NCBI GenBank assembly: GCA_964485695.1
Contig: CAZAKZ010000063.1
Coordinates: 1-31,093, forward strand
From: CAZAKZ01 sp964485695
GTDB lineage: Bacteria; Planctomycetota; JAFGQW01
Reading direction: 5' to 3'
DNA length: 31,093 bases
Shown: positions 1 through 8,728 of the stretch, piece by piece
How positions within the stretch are numbered: the first letter of the stretch is position 1
How the letters are laid out: every line of letters starts with the position of its first letter
Notes under the pieces: model-generated
Told to the model about the DNA's origin: nothing
Databases searched by the model: none
Seen by the model: the letters and a program-made list of their open reading frames with translations, nothing else
Made by a program: the position numbers and the translations under genes

Positions 1-83
1 GATGTCAGCCGCCTCGTGCGGACTCAAAAAACGGCTTTGTTGCAACAGGAACTAAATAGGCCGAGACGCGTCGTGTCCGGAGC
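1..83. other. Window edge downstream of the efflux operon
   Basis: These bases follow the permease stop codon and run to the window edge. I see no gene and no convincing terminator here. An ABC ATPase partner for the permease would lie beyond this edge, if the operon continues. Confidence 0.5.
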
Positions 84-1352
84 TTACTCGTGACGCAGGG
101 CCTCGATCGGATCCATGTTCGCCGCGCGCCATGCGGGGTAGAGACCGAACGAGATGCCCACCCCGACAGAGATGCCGAAAGCCAGCACTACGTGCCCGAC
201 ACGAACGATGGTCATGTTGTCGCTCAGCGCCGTGACCCAGGAGGGAATAAGGAGCCCCAGGCCAACACCGAGAATGCCGCCACAGACGCTGAGCACAGCC
301 GTCTCCGCCAGGAACTGGGTTACGATGTGAGCCTTGGTGGCGCCAAGCGCCCGGCGGATGCCGATCTCGCGCGTGCGCTCGGTGACCGTGGCCAACATCA
401 CGTTCATGATGCCGATCCCGCCGACCAGCAGCGAGATGACCGCAATCGAGCCGAGCACGATGTTGAACATTTCGGCCGTGGCCTCCTGCTGGCGAAGTAG
501 CTGCAGGGGCACGATCATTTTGACGTCGTCCTGCGGGCGCTCACCAAGATCGAGCAGGCTTGCCAGCATCTGCGACGCGGGGATGACCTCCTCCGGCGAA
601 CGGAGCTTGACCTTGATCTCGCTCACCTCGACCCGCGTCAGCGACTCGCTGCCAATCACCACCCGATAGATCTCGTCGCCGAAGCGGGAACGCGACGTGG
701 TGCTCGGGACGAAGATGCACTGATCCAGAGGCGTCCCCCCCGGACTGGCTTCGCGGCCCAGCGTCGCCAGTACTCCGATCACGGTGAACCGAATGTCCCC
801 CGCCTGAACGCTCTTTCCCAGTGGGTTTTCGAATGAGAACAGCCCGGCAGCGGCACTTGCCCCGAGAACCGCGACATTCACGCGTCGCTCCATGTCGACG
901 GGCGAAATCCAGCGCCCCTCGGCTATCGTCATGCCTGAGACCGCGAGATAGGCCGGGCTCGCCCCGACCACGACGCTGCTCGACCAGTTAGAGCCGCGAC
1001 TCAGGCTCTTGGGGGTCTCGCGCACTGACACCACTTCCTCAGCGTGGACAAACATCGCTCGAACCCGATCCACGTCCTTGTAGGTGAGGCCGTAGACGAA
1101 AGCGTCATCCTCGTCTCCCTGGCTGCTCGCCTGGGTCTCGGGCGGCCGCTGACTGCGCAACATCAGGTTCGTGGAGCCCATGGCCTTGATTTGCTCCAAG
1201 GCCTCGAAGTTGGCACCTTCGCCGACTGCCAACATGGCGATCACCGAAGCAACGCCGAACAACAGCCCCAGCATGGTGAGCGACGAACGCAGCTTGTGCA
1301 GCATCAGGCTCCTGATCCCCAGCCGACACGTGCGGAACATCTGGTGGATCAT
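84..1352 (-). CDS. MacB-type ABC transporter permease (FtsX family)
   Basis: The 422-residue protein has the MacB/FtsX plan. A first membrane helix lies at about residues 22-42, followed by a large periplasmic MacB_PCD-type domain (about 45-290) and three membrane helices in the last 130 residues. The segment TERTREIGIRRALGAT follows the second helix and the protein ends with PIEALRHE; both are hallmarks of this family. There is no Walker A or B motif, so unlike E. coli MacB it is a permease-only subunit and needs a separate ATPase, not visible here. Its ATG overlaps the adaptor stop codon by four bases (ATGA), so the two are translationally coupled. The likely role is tripartite export of a drug, peptide or lipid from the inner membrane or periplasm. 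The substrate cannot be read from the sequence. Confidence 0.93.
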   Translation of the reverse strand: MIHQMFRTCRLGIRSLMLHKLRSSLTMLGLLFGVASVIAMLAVGEGANFEALEQIKAMGSTNLMLRSQRPPETQASSQGDEDDAFVYGLTYKDVDRVRAMFVHAEEVVSVRETPKSLSRGSNWSSSVVVGASPAYLAVSGMTIAEGRWISPVDMERRVNVAVLGASAAAGLFSFENPLGKSVQAGDIRFTVIGVLATLGREASPGGTPLDQCIFVPSTTSRSRFGDEIYRVVIGSESLTRVEVSEIKVKLRSPEEVIPASQMLASLLDLGERPQDDVKMIVPLQLLRQQEATAEMFNIVLGSIAVISLLVGGIGIMNVMLATVTERTREIGIRRALGATKAHIVTQFLAETAVLSVCGGILGVGLGLLIPSWVTALSDNMTIVRVGHVVLAFGISVGVGISFGLYPAWRAANMDPIEALRHE

Positions 1353-3049
1353 TTGCCCGCTCCGCTGTTGGGATCATTCTGGGCTTTGCCTGCACCGCCG
1401 TGGCTGGCCTTCGGGGAAGGCACCGGAAGCCGTGCACCAGGCGGATCCACGAGGAAGATCCGGTCTCCCTCTTTCAGGCCGGACAAGATCTCCACGTGGG
1501 TCAGGTTGTTTTTGCCTAGCTCGACTTCGACGGCCACCGGGCCCCTGGGCGTGGCCGTAAATACATAAGAAACATCACCGCGCCGCTTGATCGCGAGCAA
1601 CGGGATGTTCAAGACGTCATCGAGCACAGCTACATTGATCTCGATCGTGGCAGTCATGCCGGGCCGCAGAGCACCATCGCTGTTGTCCCTGAGGAGGAGG
1701 ACGGTCGTCTCGTAGACCTTGAGGTCCCGATTGCTCCAACGCGAGCTGGCATCAGGCAGAGAGGAGACTCGGGAAACCCTCCCCTCGAAGCTCTGGCCCG
1801 GGAACGCATCTAACTTGATGCTTGCCGGCTGGTCGAGTGCGACCATACCTATTTGGGCCTCGTGCACCATGAGCCGTGCGACCATGGAGCTCACGTCGGG
1901 GAGGACGATCAGTTCCTGGCTCTCGTTGACGTCCATCCCCAACCTCACCCTCGAACGCCTGCCGCGCCGCGCAGAGTAGACGACCAGACCTGAAACCGGC
2001 GCTCTGATGATCGCGTTCTTGATCTGCAGATTCCAGTTGTCGAGGCGCTCCTTGGCCAGCGCATACTCGGCCTGGGTGCTCTTGAGCTCGGCTCCCTCGC
2101 GCACCCGACGGGCTTCACCGGTCGCGATCACACTCTCCAGACCCAGCTTCGCATTTTCCACCTCCTGCTCGAGGACAATCTTGTTCTCCGGAAGGGTGTA
2201 CTTGATCAGAAGCTTGAGGTTGTTCCACGCCAGAGTCATCCTGGAGAGCTGGCGCCCGTAGCTGATTTCGTCCCTCTCGAGTTCGTTCTTGGTGATGTAG
2301 TCCTTCTTCGCCAGGTTGCGGCTGTGGTCCAGGGTGTCCTTGGCCAGAGCCAGGTCGGCACGAGCGAGGCTGATCTCGTCAATCACCCGGAGGATCTGGT
2401 TGGCCATCTCCCCCATCTCCAGCTCCAGGCTCTCCTCTTGCCCGAGCAACCCCAACACCTTGTCGATCAGGCCGGATCGCTCCAGCTCGGCGGTGGAGAT
2501 TTCGAGCTTCTCGCTGCTCATGAGATCGCGCAGCTTGGCCACCATCTCCGCATTCGTCCCGGCTAAGACCTTCCGGGCCCCCCCGACACTGATCCTGCGA
2601 TGTCCCACGAACTTCTCGAGACGCAGCTGGGCGATGCGCAGCCGATTCTCCGCCGTCTTCTCAGCGGCCAGGAGATCCTTTTCCATGATGGCGAAGTTCT
2701 TCCGTGCCTGCTCGCGGGCGGCGTCCGCCTTCACGACGCTGATGGCCTGGGCGGCGCGTTTCTCCTCGATGTTGCTGACGTCAAGCTCCGCCAGCTTGTC
2801 TCCCGCCTTGACCACCGATCCTTGGGGGATCAGTTTAATGAGCCTGGCCTGACCCTCCACGGCAGAGGAGACGACGGTGTTTTTCGCCGCTTCGATCTCT
2901 CCCTGTTCCCGCACCGTGATGACGAGGTCAGTGCGCTGCACCGTATAGATCAGTGATGGATCGACGGCGCTGTCGCTCTCGCCGCTGCAGGAGAAGAGCA
3001 GTGGGGCCAGAGCCAGAGCTGAGGCGAACCACGAGCAGCTGATACTCAT
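1349..3049 (-). CDS. MacA/HlyD-type periplasmic adaptor, probable lipoprotein
   Basis: I start the gene at 3049 and not at the upstream in-frame ATG (3112). The 3049 ATG follows a GGAG about eight bases upstream and gives a lipoprotein signal ending LLFSC, so Cys21 would be lipidated. The protein is 566 residues, against about 370 for E. coli MacA. After a short beta/lipoyl half (about 35-85) comes a very long alpha-helical hairpin (about 90-350). The second lipoyl half (IIRAPVSGLVV), a beta-barrel and a membrane-proximal domain (LPLLAIKRRG region) follow, with a Pro- and Gly-rich tail. It should bridge the permease to an outer-membrane channel; no TolC homologue is in the window. The long hairpin suggests a long periplasmic reach. 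Family assignment is firm, substrate unknown. Confidence 0.9.
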   Translation of the reverse strand: MSISCSWFASALALAPLLFSCSGESDSAVDPSLIYTVQRTDLVITVREQGEIEAAKNTVVSSAVEGQARLIKLIPQGSVVKAGDKLAELDVSNIEEKRAAQAISVVKADAAREQARKNFAIMEKDLLAAEKTAENRLRIAQLRLEKFVGHRRISVGGARKVLAGTNAEMVAKLRDLMSSEKLEISTAELERSGLIDKVLGLLGQEESLELEMGEMANQILRVIDEISLARADLALAKDTLDHSRNLAKKDYITKNELERDEISYGRQLSRMTLAWNNLKLLIKYTLPENKIVLEQEVENAKLGLESVIATGEARRVREGAELKSTQAEYALAKERLDNWNLQIKNAIIRAPVSGLVVYSARRGRRSRVRLGMDVNESQELIVLPDVSSMVARLMVHEAQIGMVALDQPASIKLDAFPGQSFEGRVSRVSSLPDASSRWSNRDLKVYETTVLLLRDNSDGALRPGMTATIEINVAVLDDVLNIPLLAIKRRGDVSYVFTATPRGPVAVEVELGKNNLTHVEILSGLKEGDRIFLVDPPGARLPVPSPKASHGGAGKAQNDPNSGAGK

Positions 3050-3118
3050 GCTTGATCTCCGCTGGCTGGGCCCTGTATACGAAACTGTGCTGAGTGGGGA
3101 CTGACGAAACAAAGCACC

Positions 3119-3147
3119 TTTCTACATCTTCCGGGATTTGTCTGCAA
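3119..3147 (-). promoter_or_regulatory. Possible sigma-70 promoter of the efflux operon
   Basis: Read on the minus strand, TTGCAG (3142-3147) and TAGAAA (3119-3124) are separated by 17 bases, about 70 bases upstream of the adaptor start. The match is moderate and was found by eye. Confidence 0.3.
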
Positions 3148-3279
3148 GTGCCGGATCGGCGAAAAGACAGATTGACCTTCCCCTCGGGAACCGGCCCAGA
3201 CTCTGTGTTTGAATTATAGTTTTTCCAGGTTGCCCGGCCGCTACCTGTTCATTGCCTCGAGATCCGGAAAGCTACGCCC

Positions 3280-3762
3280 TCACAACAGCCCCCGATCCTT
3301 GAACGAGGTGTACCCCTCCACCCCGATCACAACGTGGTCCAGCACCGGGATCCCGAGGACCCTGCCGGCCTCGACGAGACGCGTGGAGAGCGCGTAGTCT
3401 TCCCGGCTCGGCGTGGGATCCCCGGACGGATGATTGTGAATGCAGAGGATCGATGCCGCGTTGCCCACCACCGCTGGCTTGAACACCTCGCGCGGGTGCA
3501 CGAGGGAGGCGTCGAGGGTGCCGACGCTCACCAGGCTGTAGCCGGTGAGGCGCTGCTTGGTGTCGAGGAGGACACTGAGGAACACCTCGCGGTCGAACCG
3601 GCCCAGACTCGAGAACATGCGGTAGACCGCGGCGCTCGAGGTGAAGGCGGGGTAGGACCGGGGGCTGCCTTCGCGCACCAGCAGGAGCCGGACGCGGAGG
3701 GCGGTCAGCGGCGCGGCCGTCTCCAGCCAGGCCACCGGGTCGAGGAGGTATTCGGAGTCCAT
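3280..3762 (-). CDS. RadC-like JAB/MPN domain protein, short form
   Basis: The 160-residue protein carries the RadC-type JAMM metal motif: Glu59 in REVF, then IHNHPSGD with His109, His111 and Asp115. The surrounding MFSSLGRFDREVFLSVLLDTK and VGNAASILCIHNHPSG segments are typical of RadC (DUF2466). It lacks the N-terminal helix-hairpin-helix region of the roughly 220-residue chromosomal RadC, so it resembles the short RadC copies carried in mobile and accessory regions. The metal ligands look intact. The biochemical role of RadC is unsettled, and the old DNA-repair assignment in E. coli was withdrawn. It reads toward the efflux operon and sits beside an Rpn-type nuclease gene, which fits an accessory island. 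The ATG follows a G-rich run on the minus strand. Confidence 0.88.
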   Translation of the reverse strand: MDSEYLLDPVAWLETAAPLTALRVRLLLVREGSPRSYPAFTSSAAVYRMFSSLGRFDREVFLSVLLDTKQRLTGYSLVSVGTLDASLVHPREVFKPAVVGNAASILCIHNHPSGDPTPSREDYALSTRLVEAGRVLGIPVLDHVVIGVEGYTSFKDRGLL

Positions 3763-3866
3763 GGCGCCCCCCCAGTCGGATGGACCGAGGGGGAGTTTCG
3801 AAGAAAATCGGAAAGGCGGCGTTTTTTACGTCGGCGTCCTGCAAGGACACGTCCGCTGCCAGGCCA

Positions 3867-4937
3867 TCAGGGCAACGGGATCCCGACCGCCTCCAGGGAT
3901 TCGGCGGTGATCGCACGATCGAACCAGGCATTCAACTGCTCGAGATCGTCGGTTCTCTCGATCTGGTCCATGGTGCCCTGCGGAAGCTCACCGAATCGCC
4001 GACGGAGGAGCTGGAACAGTTTGGAGCGAGTGGCCTCAGTGCGGCCCTCGACGCGGCCCTCCTCTTTCAGTACGTCGGCGATGGTCTTTCCCATCCTGGA
4101 CACCTCCTGTCGCAGGTCGTCGTCTTGAATCGACGTTTCGATCAACGTCTGTAACCCCGACCATTCAGAGGGATTTCTATTATGATATACCAGGGCCCGG
4201 ATGTAGGAAAGAAGGTTCTCCCACCTGAGCCGCTCCTCGAGCGCCAGGGTCTCCAGATGCCGGAGCACCCGGACGAGCACGCGCTCGAACACGCGACTGC
4301 GCGATTTCCTGTCCTTGAGCAGGCGGAGCACCCAGCCGAAGAAACCGCCTTCCCGCTCCAGCTTCTGGTGCTCCATGGCCGGTAGATTCAGAAAAAGCGG
4401 AGTCAACCCGGGGATCTCGGCCTGAAACAAGTCACCCGCTTCCACCAGATCCGCCATGGTCCCGATTCCATCCCACGGGCGAGTGCCCGTGTAGAAAACA
4501 ACGGGTAGTACCGGCTGAAGGCGCAACCGGGTAAGCGACCGGTGCCGTTCGGCCCACCGCCGGGCCTGGAACCGGTAGATCTGCACCACGTAGTCGAGGA
4601 CACGGAAGGGCATGAAGCGATCCCTCTGGCTCTGGTGCTCGATGAGGATGTAGATGGTGATGCGCTTTCGCTCAGGACGAGCCCCGGACGTGTACCGGAG
4701 CGGAGCGGCCAGCACCAAGTCCGTTCTCCTGTGCCGGAAGTCCTCGGTCACGAATGTCGTGGGCAGAAGCCTCAGCCGGTCGAAATCGATGGCTTCCACC
4801 ACCCTGCTGCCCGTGAGGGCGAGGAGATCCTTGACGTTGCCCGGGTTCTCCAGCATGAGCTTCATTCCGCTGTCGGGGAACTGCCGGGCGATTCTTCTGA
4901 GCCGGGCGCGTTTCGTTTCACTGTGCCTGCCGGACAT
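3867..4937 (-). CDS. Rpn/YhgA-type PD-(D/E)XK nuclease (putative transposase_31 family)
   Basis: The 356-residue protein matches the Rpn (recombination-promoting nuclease) family. Asp73 in RTDLVLAAPL and Glu100 in ILIEHQSQRD form the PD-(D/E)XK core, with the EHQS variant usual in this family. The segment LPVVFYTGTRPWDG is another family hallmark. The C-terminal part (about 290-345), with KLFQLLRRRFGELP, looks like the DUF4351-type helical region often found in these proteins. E. coli RpnA is a DNA endonuclease that raises RecA-independent recombination. Members are commonly found in many variable copies per genome and often lie in accessory DNA. The frame appears intact. It could be an active nuclease, a remnant of a mobile element, or a phage-defence component. 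The sequence does not decide between these. Confidence 0.85.
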   Translation of the reverse strand: MSGRHSETKRARLRRIARQFPDSGMKLMLENPGNVKDLLALTGSRVVEAIDFDRLRLLPTTFVTEDFRHRRTDLVLAAPLRYTSGARPERKRITIYILIEHQSQRDRFMPFRVLDYVVQIYRFQARRWAERHRSLTRLRLQPVLPVVFYTGTRPWDGIGTMADLVEAGDLFQAEIPGLTPLFLNLPAMEHQKLEREGGFFGWVLRLLKDRKSRSRVFERVLVRVLRHLETLALEERLRWENLLSYIRALVYHNRNPSEWSGLQTLIETSIQDDDLRQEVSRMGKTIADVLKEEGRVEGRTEATRSKLFQLLRRRFGELPQGTMDQIERTDDLEQLNAWFDRAITAESLEAVGIPLP

Positions 4938-5051
4938 GGGCGATCATCTCTGGTGTTTCGCTATCCAGTCGTCCGGTAGGTCGCAGCGGAGTGGATCGGG
5001 TTACGGAGAAAATCCGTTTTTTCTCGAAAATCGGTATTGGTCCCGGATTTT

Positions 5052-6203
5052 CTATTTCTTCTTCTCGAAGTTCTCGAGGAGCCTCGTCAGGTAGGCGCTC
5101 CTGGCCTTCTTGCGCGGGACCTCGCTCTTCTCGGCCTCCTCGATCTTCTCCTTCAGGTAGGGAATCGCCGCGGGATTTCCCAGACGGGTGAGGGCGCAGG
5201 CCAGGGAGTATTTTTCGCGTGCGGATACCGTCTCGAGGAATGCCTTCTCGAGGATCTTCACGGCTCTCGGGCTCTTGAACCGCTCCAGGGCCGGTATGGC
5301 CGAGGACCGGACCACGGAGGAAGCACTCGACTTCTGGGCCAGGATCTTCTCGATGAGGCCGTAGACCTCGTCATCCGGTTCTTGCTGGAGGCCGGACAGG
5401 GCCGCGGCCTTGAGGGTGTCGTCCTCACCTGCCAGGAGCTTGATCGCATACTTCTTCGACACCTCGCCTCCCATGCCGCACACCGCCGACGCGTACATGG
5501 ACCGGATCCAGGGCCGGGTTCCCCGCGGCAGCCCGTCCATCTTTTCGATGAGCGCCGTGGCCGCCTTGTCGCCTCCGACCCGCTTGAGGCAGTTCAGGAC
5601 CGGATACAGGTCCCGCTGGGATACGGAGTTCACGCCCTCGAGGAATACCCGGGCCGTCTTTTTCTTGAGTGCCTCCCACGACGCCTTGCTCTCGGCCTCT
5701 TTCGCGAGATGTGGATCACACAGGTTCACCACCTCGGAGATCAAACCGAACCGCATGGCATTCAGCGCGGACTTCCTGTCCGTGGCCACGGACACCTTGG
5801 TGGTGAAGTCCTTCTCGAGGGCCGCCTCGAGGAGGCCCGGAACCTCCTTCAAGGGGACCTCCGCCCTGTCGATCTTGAACACGGCGAAGCAGGCGGCAAA
5901 ACAGAGTGCCTCGCCCTCGACCTTCATCTCGGGATGGGGCGTGCCGTGAAAGTACTTGCTACGAGGAGCCCGGCCCCGGCGGATCTCGTCCTTGTTCCGG
6001 TGCAGGTCCAGGTAGAGATCCACGAAGGCCGTGGCCCCGGGGGAGAGGCCGAGCTTCGAGGTCTGCGCCCCTCCGGACCGGCTCAGTCTGCGCAGAATGG
6101 TTTTGTGGGCGTCCTTGCGCATGGCCTCGTCTGAGGGCTCCTGGGCCAGAACGAAGTTCGACGTCAGGATAAGAATCCAGGCGAACAGGGAGATTCTGGA
6201 CAT
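5052..6203 (-). CDS. Exported HEAT-repeat protein, third gene of the BlaI-1 operon
   Basis: The 383-residue protein begins with a Sec signal peptide (cleavage likely after VLA, residue 20). From about residue 190 it contains paired helices of HEAT/PBS-lyase type, for example LKRVGGDKAATALIEKM, IPALERFKSPRAVKILEKAF and ALTRLGNPAAIPYLKEKI. The first half is helical, with a possible metal- or disulfide-related CFAACF segment. The very C-terminus is lysine-rich. The start has a strong purine-rich ribosome site (GGAGGAGG). It begins 44 bases after the M56 protease stop on the same strand, so it probably belongs to the same transcript. An exported scaffold encoded next to a membrane protease sensor could be its periplasmic partner or target; that is inference. 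No enzymatic motif is visible. Confidence 0.8.
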   Translation of the reverse strand: MSRISLFAWILILTSNFVLAQEPSDEAMRKDAHKTILRRLSRSGGAQTSKLGLSPGATAFVDLYLDLHRNKDEIRRGRAPRSKYFHGTPHPEMKVEGEALCFAACFAVFKIDRAEVPLKEVPGLLEAALEKDFTTKVSVATDRKSALNAMRFGLISEVVNLCDPHLAKEAESKASWEALKKKTARVFLEGVNSVSQRDLYPVLNCLKRVGGDKAATALIEKMDGLPRGTRPWIRSMYASAVCGMGGEVSKKYAIKLLAGEDDTLKAAALSGLQQEPDDEVYGLIEKILAQKSSASSVVRSSAIPALERFKSPRAVKILEKAFLETVSAREKYSLACALTRLGNPAAIPYLKEKIEEAEKSEVPRKKARSAYLTRLLENFEKKK

Positions 6204-6247
6204 TGTTCCTCCTCCCGGATGAAACAGGGACTCCCGGTCAACCCGGT

Positions 6248-8203
6248 TCAGCGCCTGGGACCGACTTTATTTCTCTTAGGCATCTCCCCTGAACTGTCAT
6301 ACTCTTTCTGGAGCTTATGCCACTGGACCTTCTTCTCGTCGGCCAGCTGAACCATCTGCTTTTCGATTTCCTCCAGCCTCCGCTCGAGGTTCTTGCGCAT
6401 CTGCTTGTTCTCGGTGTGAGTCAGCTTCTCCTGGAGTTCCGTCCTGTGGAGGGTCAGATCTGCGATCTTGGCCTCGAGGTCCTGCAGCTTCTGAACCGCG
6501 GCCTGCTGGTAGTCCACCACCCACTTGACCCGGCCGCGGTCCTGGAGGAGGTGCTGTAGTCGCTCCACTTCCGCCCTCAGGGCGTCGTACTTCCGGTTGG
6601 TGCTATCCAGCTTCCGCTCCAGGCTCTCGATGACGTGGCGGAACTTCTCGAGGATCTCCACCCGGTCACGGCGGGCCGCGCGCCTCCAATCGTCCCTGGG
6701 ATCCTCCACTCGTTTCCCGTTGATGTACCTGATCCGGTCTGAATCCCGGAGCGCTATCATCTTCGCCAGGGTCGTCTGGATCTTTTCCGCGACCCGCCTT
6801 GCCTCGTCGCGGCGGCCCTCCCTCTCCAGGACCTCCAGCTTTTTCTCGAGTTCCACCACCATGCATTCCAGGGCTTCCAGCTTCTTTGCCACGTCCCGGT
6901 CGCGGGCTTTCGGGTCGACCTTCTCCCACCAGCCATGCTTGTTCCGGGCCCGCATTCTGGCCCCCTTCTTGCCCACTCGCAGAGGATCGAGGCGCGCGCG
7001 CAGCTTCTCGGCCACCTTCTCCAGGCGTACCACTTCCTCCTTCAGACCCGCGGCCCGGAGCTCGCTCATGGCGCGCTCCACCCGCTCCAGCTTCATCTCG
7101 ATCCGCTGGATCTCCTTCTCGCTTGTATCTTCCTGGGCAAAGGTGGGCAGGACGGAGAGCATGAGCACGGCCAGGCCTGCAACGGCCAGGCGTCCGGCAA
7201 CGGTAAGTGCTCTCGGGGGGGTTCTTTCCATGATCATGGTCAATCTCCTCTCGAGTTGTCGGACATGGCGGGCGCCGCTGGCTGCCGGCGGCATGGCCAG
7301 GCGGGCGCCTGCCAGGAATTCAACGGTCTTCACCAGGGCCCGGGCGTAGGCCTCTGCGCGTCGGGGCAGGGACCAGATCACCCAGGCGTCACAGCACTGT
7401 TCCTCGGCGCTGCGCAGGGCGCGGCGCGCCAGCCACACCACCGGGAACCACCAGAAGAGGCCCGCCACCACGAGCTCCAGGAGACGAACGAGGTGGTCCC
7501 GCCGCCGCACGTGGGCCAGCTCGTGCGCCAGCAAGCAGTCCACCTCCTCCCGGCTCAGGGTCTCGAGGAGCCGGGCCGGCAGGAGCAGTCTCGGCCGCTC
7601 GAGCAGGGCCCAGACCAGGGGGGAAATCCGTGCCGGAACCCGCCACACCCGGGGGCACCGGGCCAGGCCCAGGCGGCGGGCGAGACCTTCGGCCCGATCC
7701 TGGACCGCGGCGGGAACGGGCTCGGCCAGGCGCACCAGGTAGCGGAATCGCCGGGTGCGCCACAGGGCCAGGCCGAACACGGCCAGAATCCCGAGGCCCC
7801 AAATGCCCAGAAGGCACTCGAGCCAGGGGACCCGGAGGCCGGCCGCTGGCGCCGGTAGGGTCCGGCCTTCCGGAGTGGTTCTCGTTGCCGGTAGAAATAC
7901 GCTCCGGTCCGGTTCCACCGTCACTACAGCGCCCTCACCATCGGCAGTGGACGTGAGGCGGTTCTCGGGGACTGGCCGGGGTGATACCTCGACTGCCGCA
8001 GACTCTGCCTGGAGCGGGGAAGCCCCGGCCGGGAAGACCGGAACGCTCACCACGGGCGGAGTGACCAGCTTGAGGAACACCAGGACCCACAGGCAGTGGA
8101 TCAAGGCGGGGCGCTTGAGGATCCGGGCGAGACCGGCCACTCCCAGGGCCAGGGCCGAGGCCACCAGGAGGTTGCTCAGGACCATTTCGAGCAAGGTTGC
8201 CAT
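6248..8203 (-). CDS. BlaR1/MecR1-like M56 membrane metalloprotease with long coiled coil
   Basis: The 651-residue protein has membrane helices at about residues 5-27, 33-56, 128-148 and 241-259. The zinc motif HELAH is at 227-231, and a downstream AEEQCCDAW supplies the likely third ligand (Glu267/268). The domain order matches peptidase M56, the cytoplasm-facing protease of BlaR1. A further membrane helix (about 336-355) leads into a charged coiled coil that fills residues 358 to about 640. BlaR1 and MecR1 instead end in a penicillin-binding sensor domain, with SxxK and KTG motifs not found here. The signal sensed is therefore probably not a beta-lactam acylation event. It starts 13 bases after the BlaI-like gene with an AAAGGGGGG ribosome site. 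By analogy, a stimulus would activate the protease and inactivate the neighbouring repressor. Confidence 0.9.
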   Translation of the reverse strand: MATLLEMVLSNLLVASALALGVAGLARILKRPALIHCLWVLVFLKLVTPPVVSVPVFPAGASPLQAESAAVEVSPRPVPENRLTSTADGEGAVVTVEPDRSVFLPATRTTPEGRTLPAPAAGLRVPWLECLLGIWGLGILAVFGLALWRTRRFRYLVRLAEPVPAAVQDRAEGLARRLGLARCPRVWRVPARISPLVWALLERPRLLLPARLLETLSREEVDCLLAHELAHVRRRDHLVRLLELVVAGLFWWFPVVWLARRALRSAEEQCCDAWVIWSLPRRAEAYARALVKTVEFLAGARLAMPPAASGARHVRQLERRLTMIMERTPPRALTVAGRLAVAGLAVLMLSVLPTFAQEDTSEKEIQRIEMKLERVERAMSELRAAGLKEEVVRLEKVAEKLRARLDPLRVGKKGARMRARNKHGWWEKVDPKARDRDVAKKLEALECMVVELEKKLEVLEREGRRDEARRVAEKIQTTLAKMIALRDSDRIRYINGKRVEDPRDDWRRAARRDRVEILEKFRHVIESLERKLDSTNRKYDALRAEVERLQHLLQDRGRVKWVVDYQQAAVQKLQDLEAKIADLTLHRTELQEKLTHTENKQMRKNLERRLEEIEKQMVQLADEKKVQWHKLQKEYDSSGEMPKRNKVGPRR

Positions 8204-8216
8204 GGAAGCCCCCCTT

Positions 8217-8612
8217 TCAACGGTCCTTTTTCTTCTGGCTCAGTGTATTCACCAGGTTTCTGAGCGCCAGCAGGTCCTCGGTGGAGAGGGTAGCCTTGTT
8301 CACCAGATGCGTGAGCAGCGGCGCCAGGGATCCCTCGCACAGCTTGTCGGCCGTGGCCTGGAGCTGGCGACCGATGAGGCCCTGCCGGTCCACGATGGCC
8401 GAGAAGAGCCAGGCCCGTCCTCCGGACTCACGCGACACGTAGCCCTTGGACTCGAGACGCTGGAGGAGCTTCTGCACCGTGGCGTGATCGGAAGCATTGC
8501 AGCTGGGGTAGAGCTGGTCCGTGATCTGGCGGACCGTGGCGGGCGCCTGCTTCCACAGCATCTCCAGCACCGCCAGTTCCGCGTTGGTCACATCCTTGGG
8601 CGTTCTGGCCAT
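8217..8612 (-). CDS. BlaI/MecI-family winged-helix repressor (copy 1)
   Basis: The 131-residue protein is the usual length for BlaI/MecI/CopY repressors. Residues 8-75 form the winged helix (TNAELAVLEMLW, ATVRQITDQL, ATVQKLLQRLESKGYV). The rest is the helical dimerisation region where the cognate protease cleaves in BlaI. The ATG is preceded by GGAGG with five-base spacing. The promoter just upstream carries two matched dyads (8654-8666 and 8678-8690) that overlap the -10 region and spacer, so autorepression is very likely. It heads a three-gene unit with the M56 protease and the exported HEAT protein. No beta-lactamase or PBP gene lies nearby, so a beta-lactam role is not supported. Confidence 0.93.
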   Translation of the reverse strand: MARTPKDVTNAELAVLEMLWKQAPATVRQITDQLYPSCNASDHATVQKLLQRLESKGYVSRESGGRAWLFSAIVDRQGLIGRQLQATADKLCEGSLAPLLTHLVNKATLSTEDLLALRNLVNTLSQKKKDR

Positions 8613-8653
8613 GGGGGCCTCCAGAAAGGCGACAAGGGGATCGGAACAATGGA

Positions 8654-8666
8654 AGACAAATTGTCT
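8654..8666. promoter_or_regulatory. Probable BlaI-1 operator, downstream copy
   Basis: A perfect inverted repeat, AGACAA-A-TTGTCT, sits just downstream of the -10 box at the expected transcription start. It shares the AGAC-N5-GTCT core with the second dyad 24 bases away. BlaI-family operators are dyads of this size, typically TACA..TGTA in Gram-positive bacteria. Confidence 0.65.
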
Positions 8667-8671
8667 ATCGG

Positions 8672-8700
8672 AGAATAAGACGGAATGTCTTGATTGTCAA
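8672..8700 (-). promoter_or_regulatory. Sigma-70-type promoter of the BlaI-1 operon
   Basis: On the minus strand TTGACA (8695-8700, a perfect -35) is followed after 17 bases by TATTCT (8672-8677). It lies about 60 bases upstream of the BlaI-1 ATG and is interleaved with both operator dyads. Confidence 0.75.
8678..8690. promoter_or_regulatory. Probable BlaI-1 operator, upstream copy in the promoter spacer
   Basis: AGAC-GGAAT-GTCT occupies the spacer between -35 and -10 and abuts the -10 box. The dyad extends by one base on each side (8677-8691). Binding here would block RNA polymerase. Confidence 0.65.
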
Positions 8701-8728
8701 CCCGGAAATATCCGGTTTTTTTCTGCTC

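Noticed and set aside
8702..8722. Intrinsic terminator CCGGA-aata-TCCGG plus seven Ts on the plus strand
   Set aside because: The stem is only 5 bp and no plus-strand gene ends there. On the minus strand, where the genes lie, the T-run is on the wrong side.
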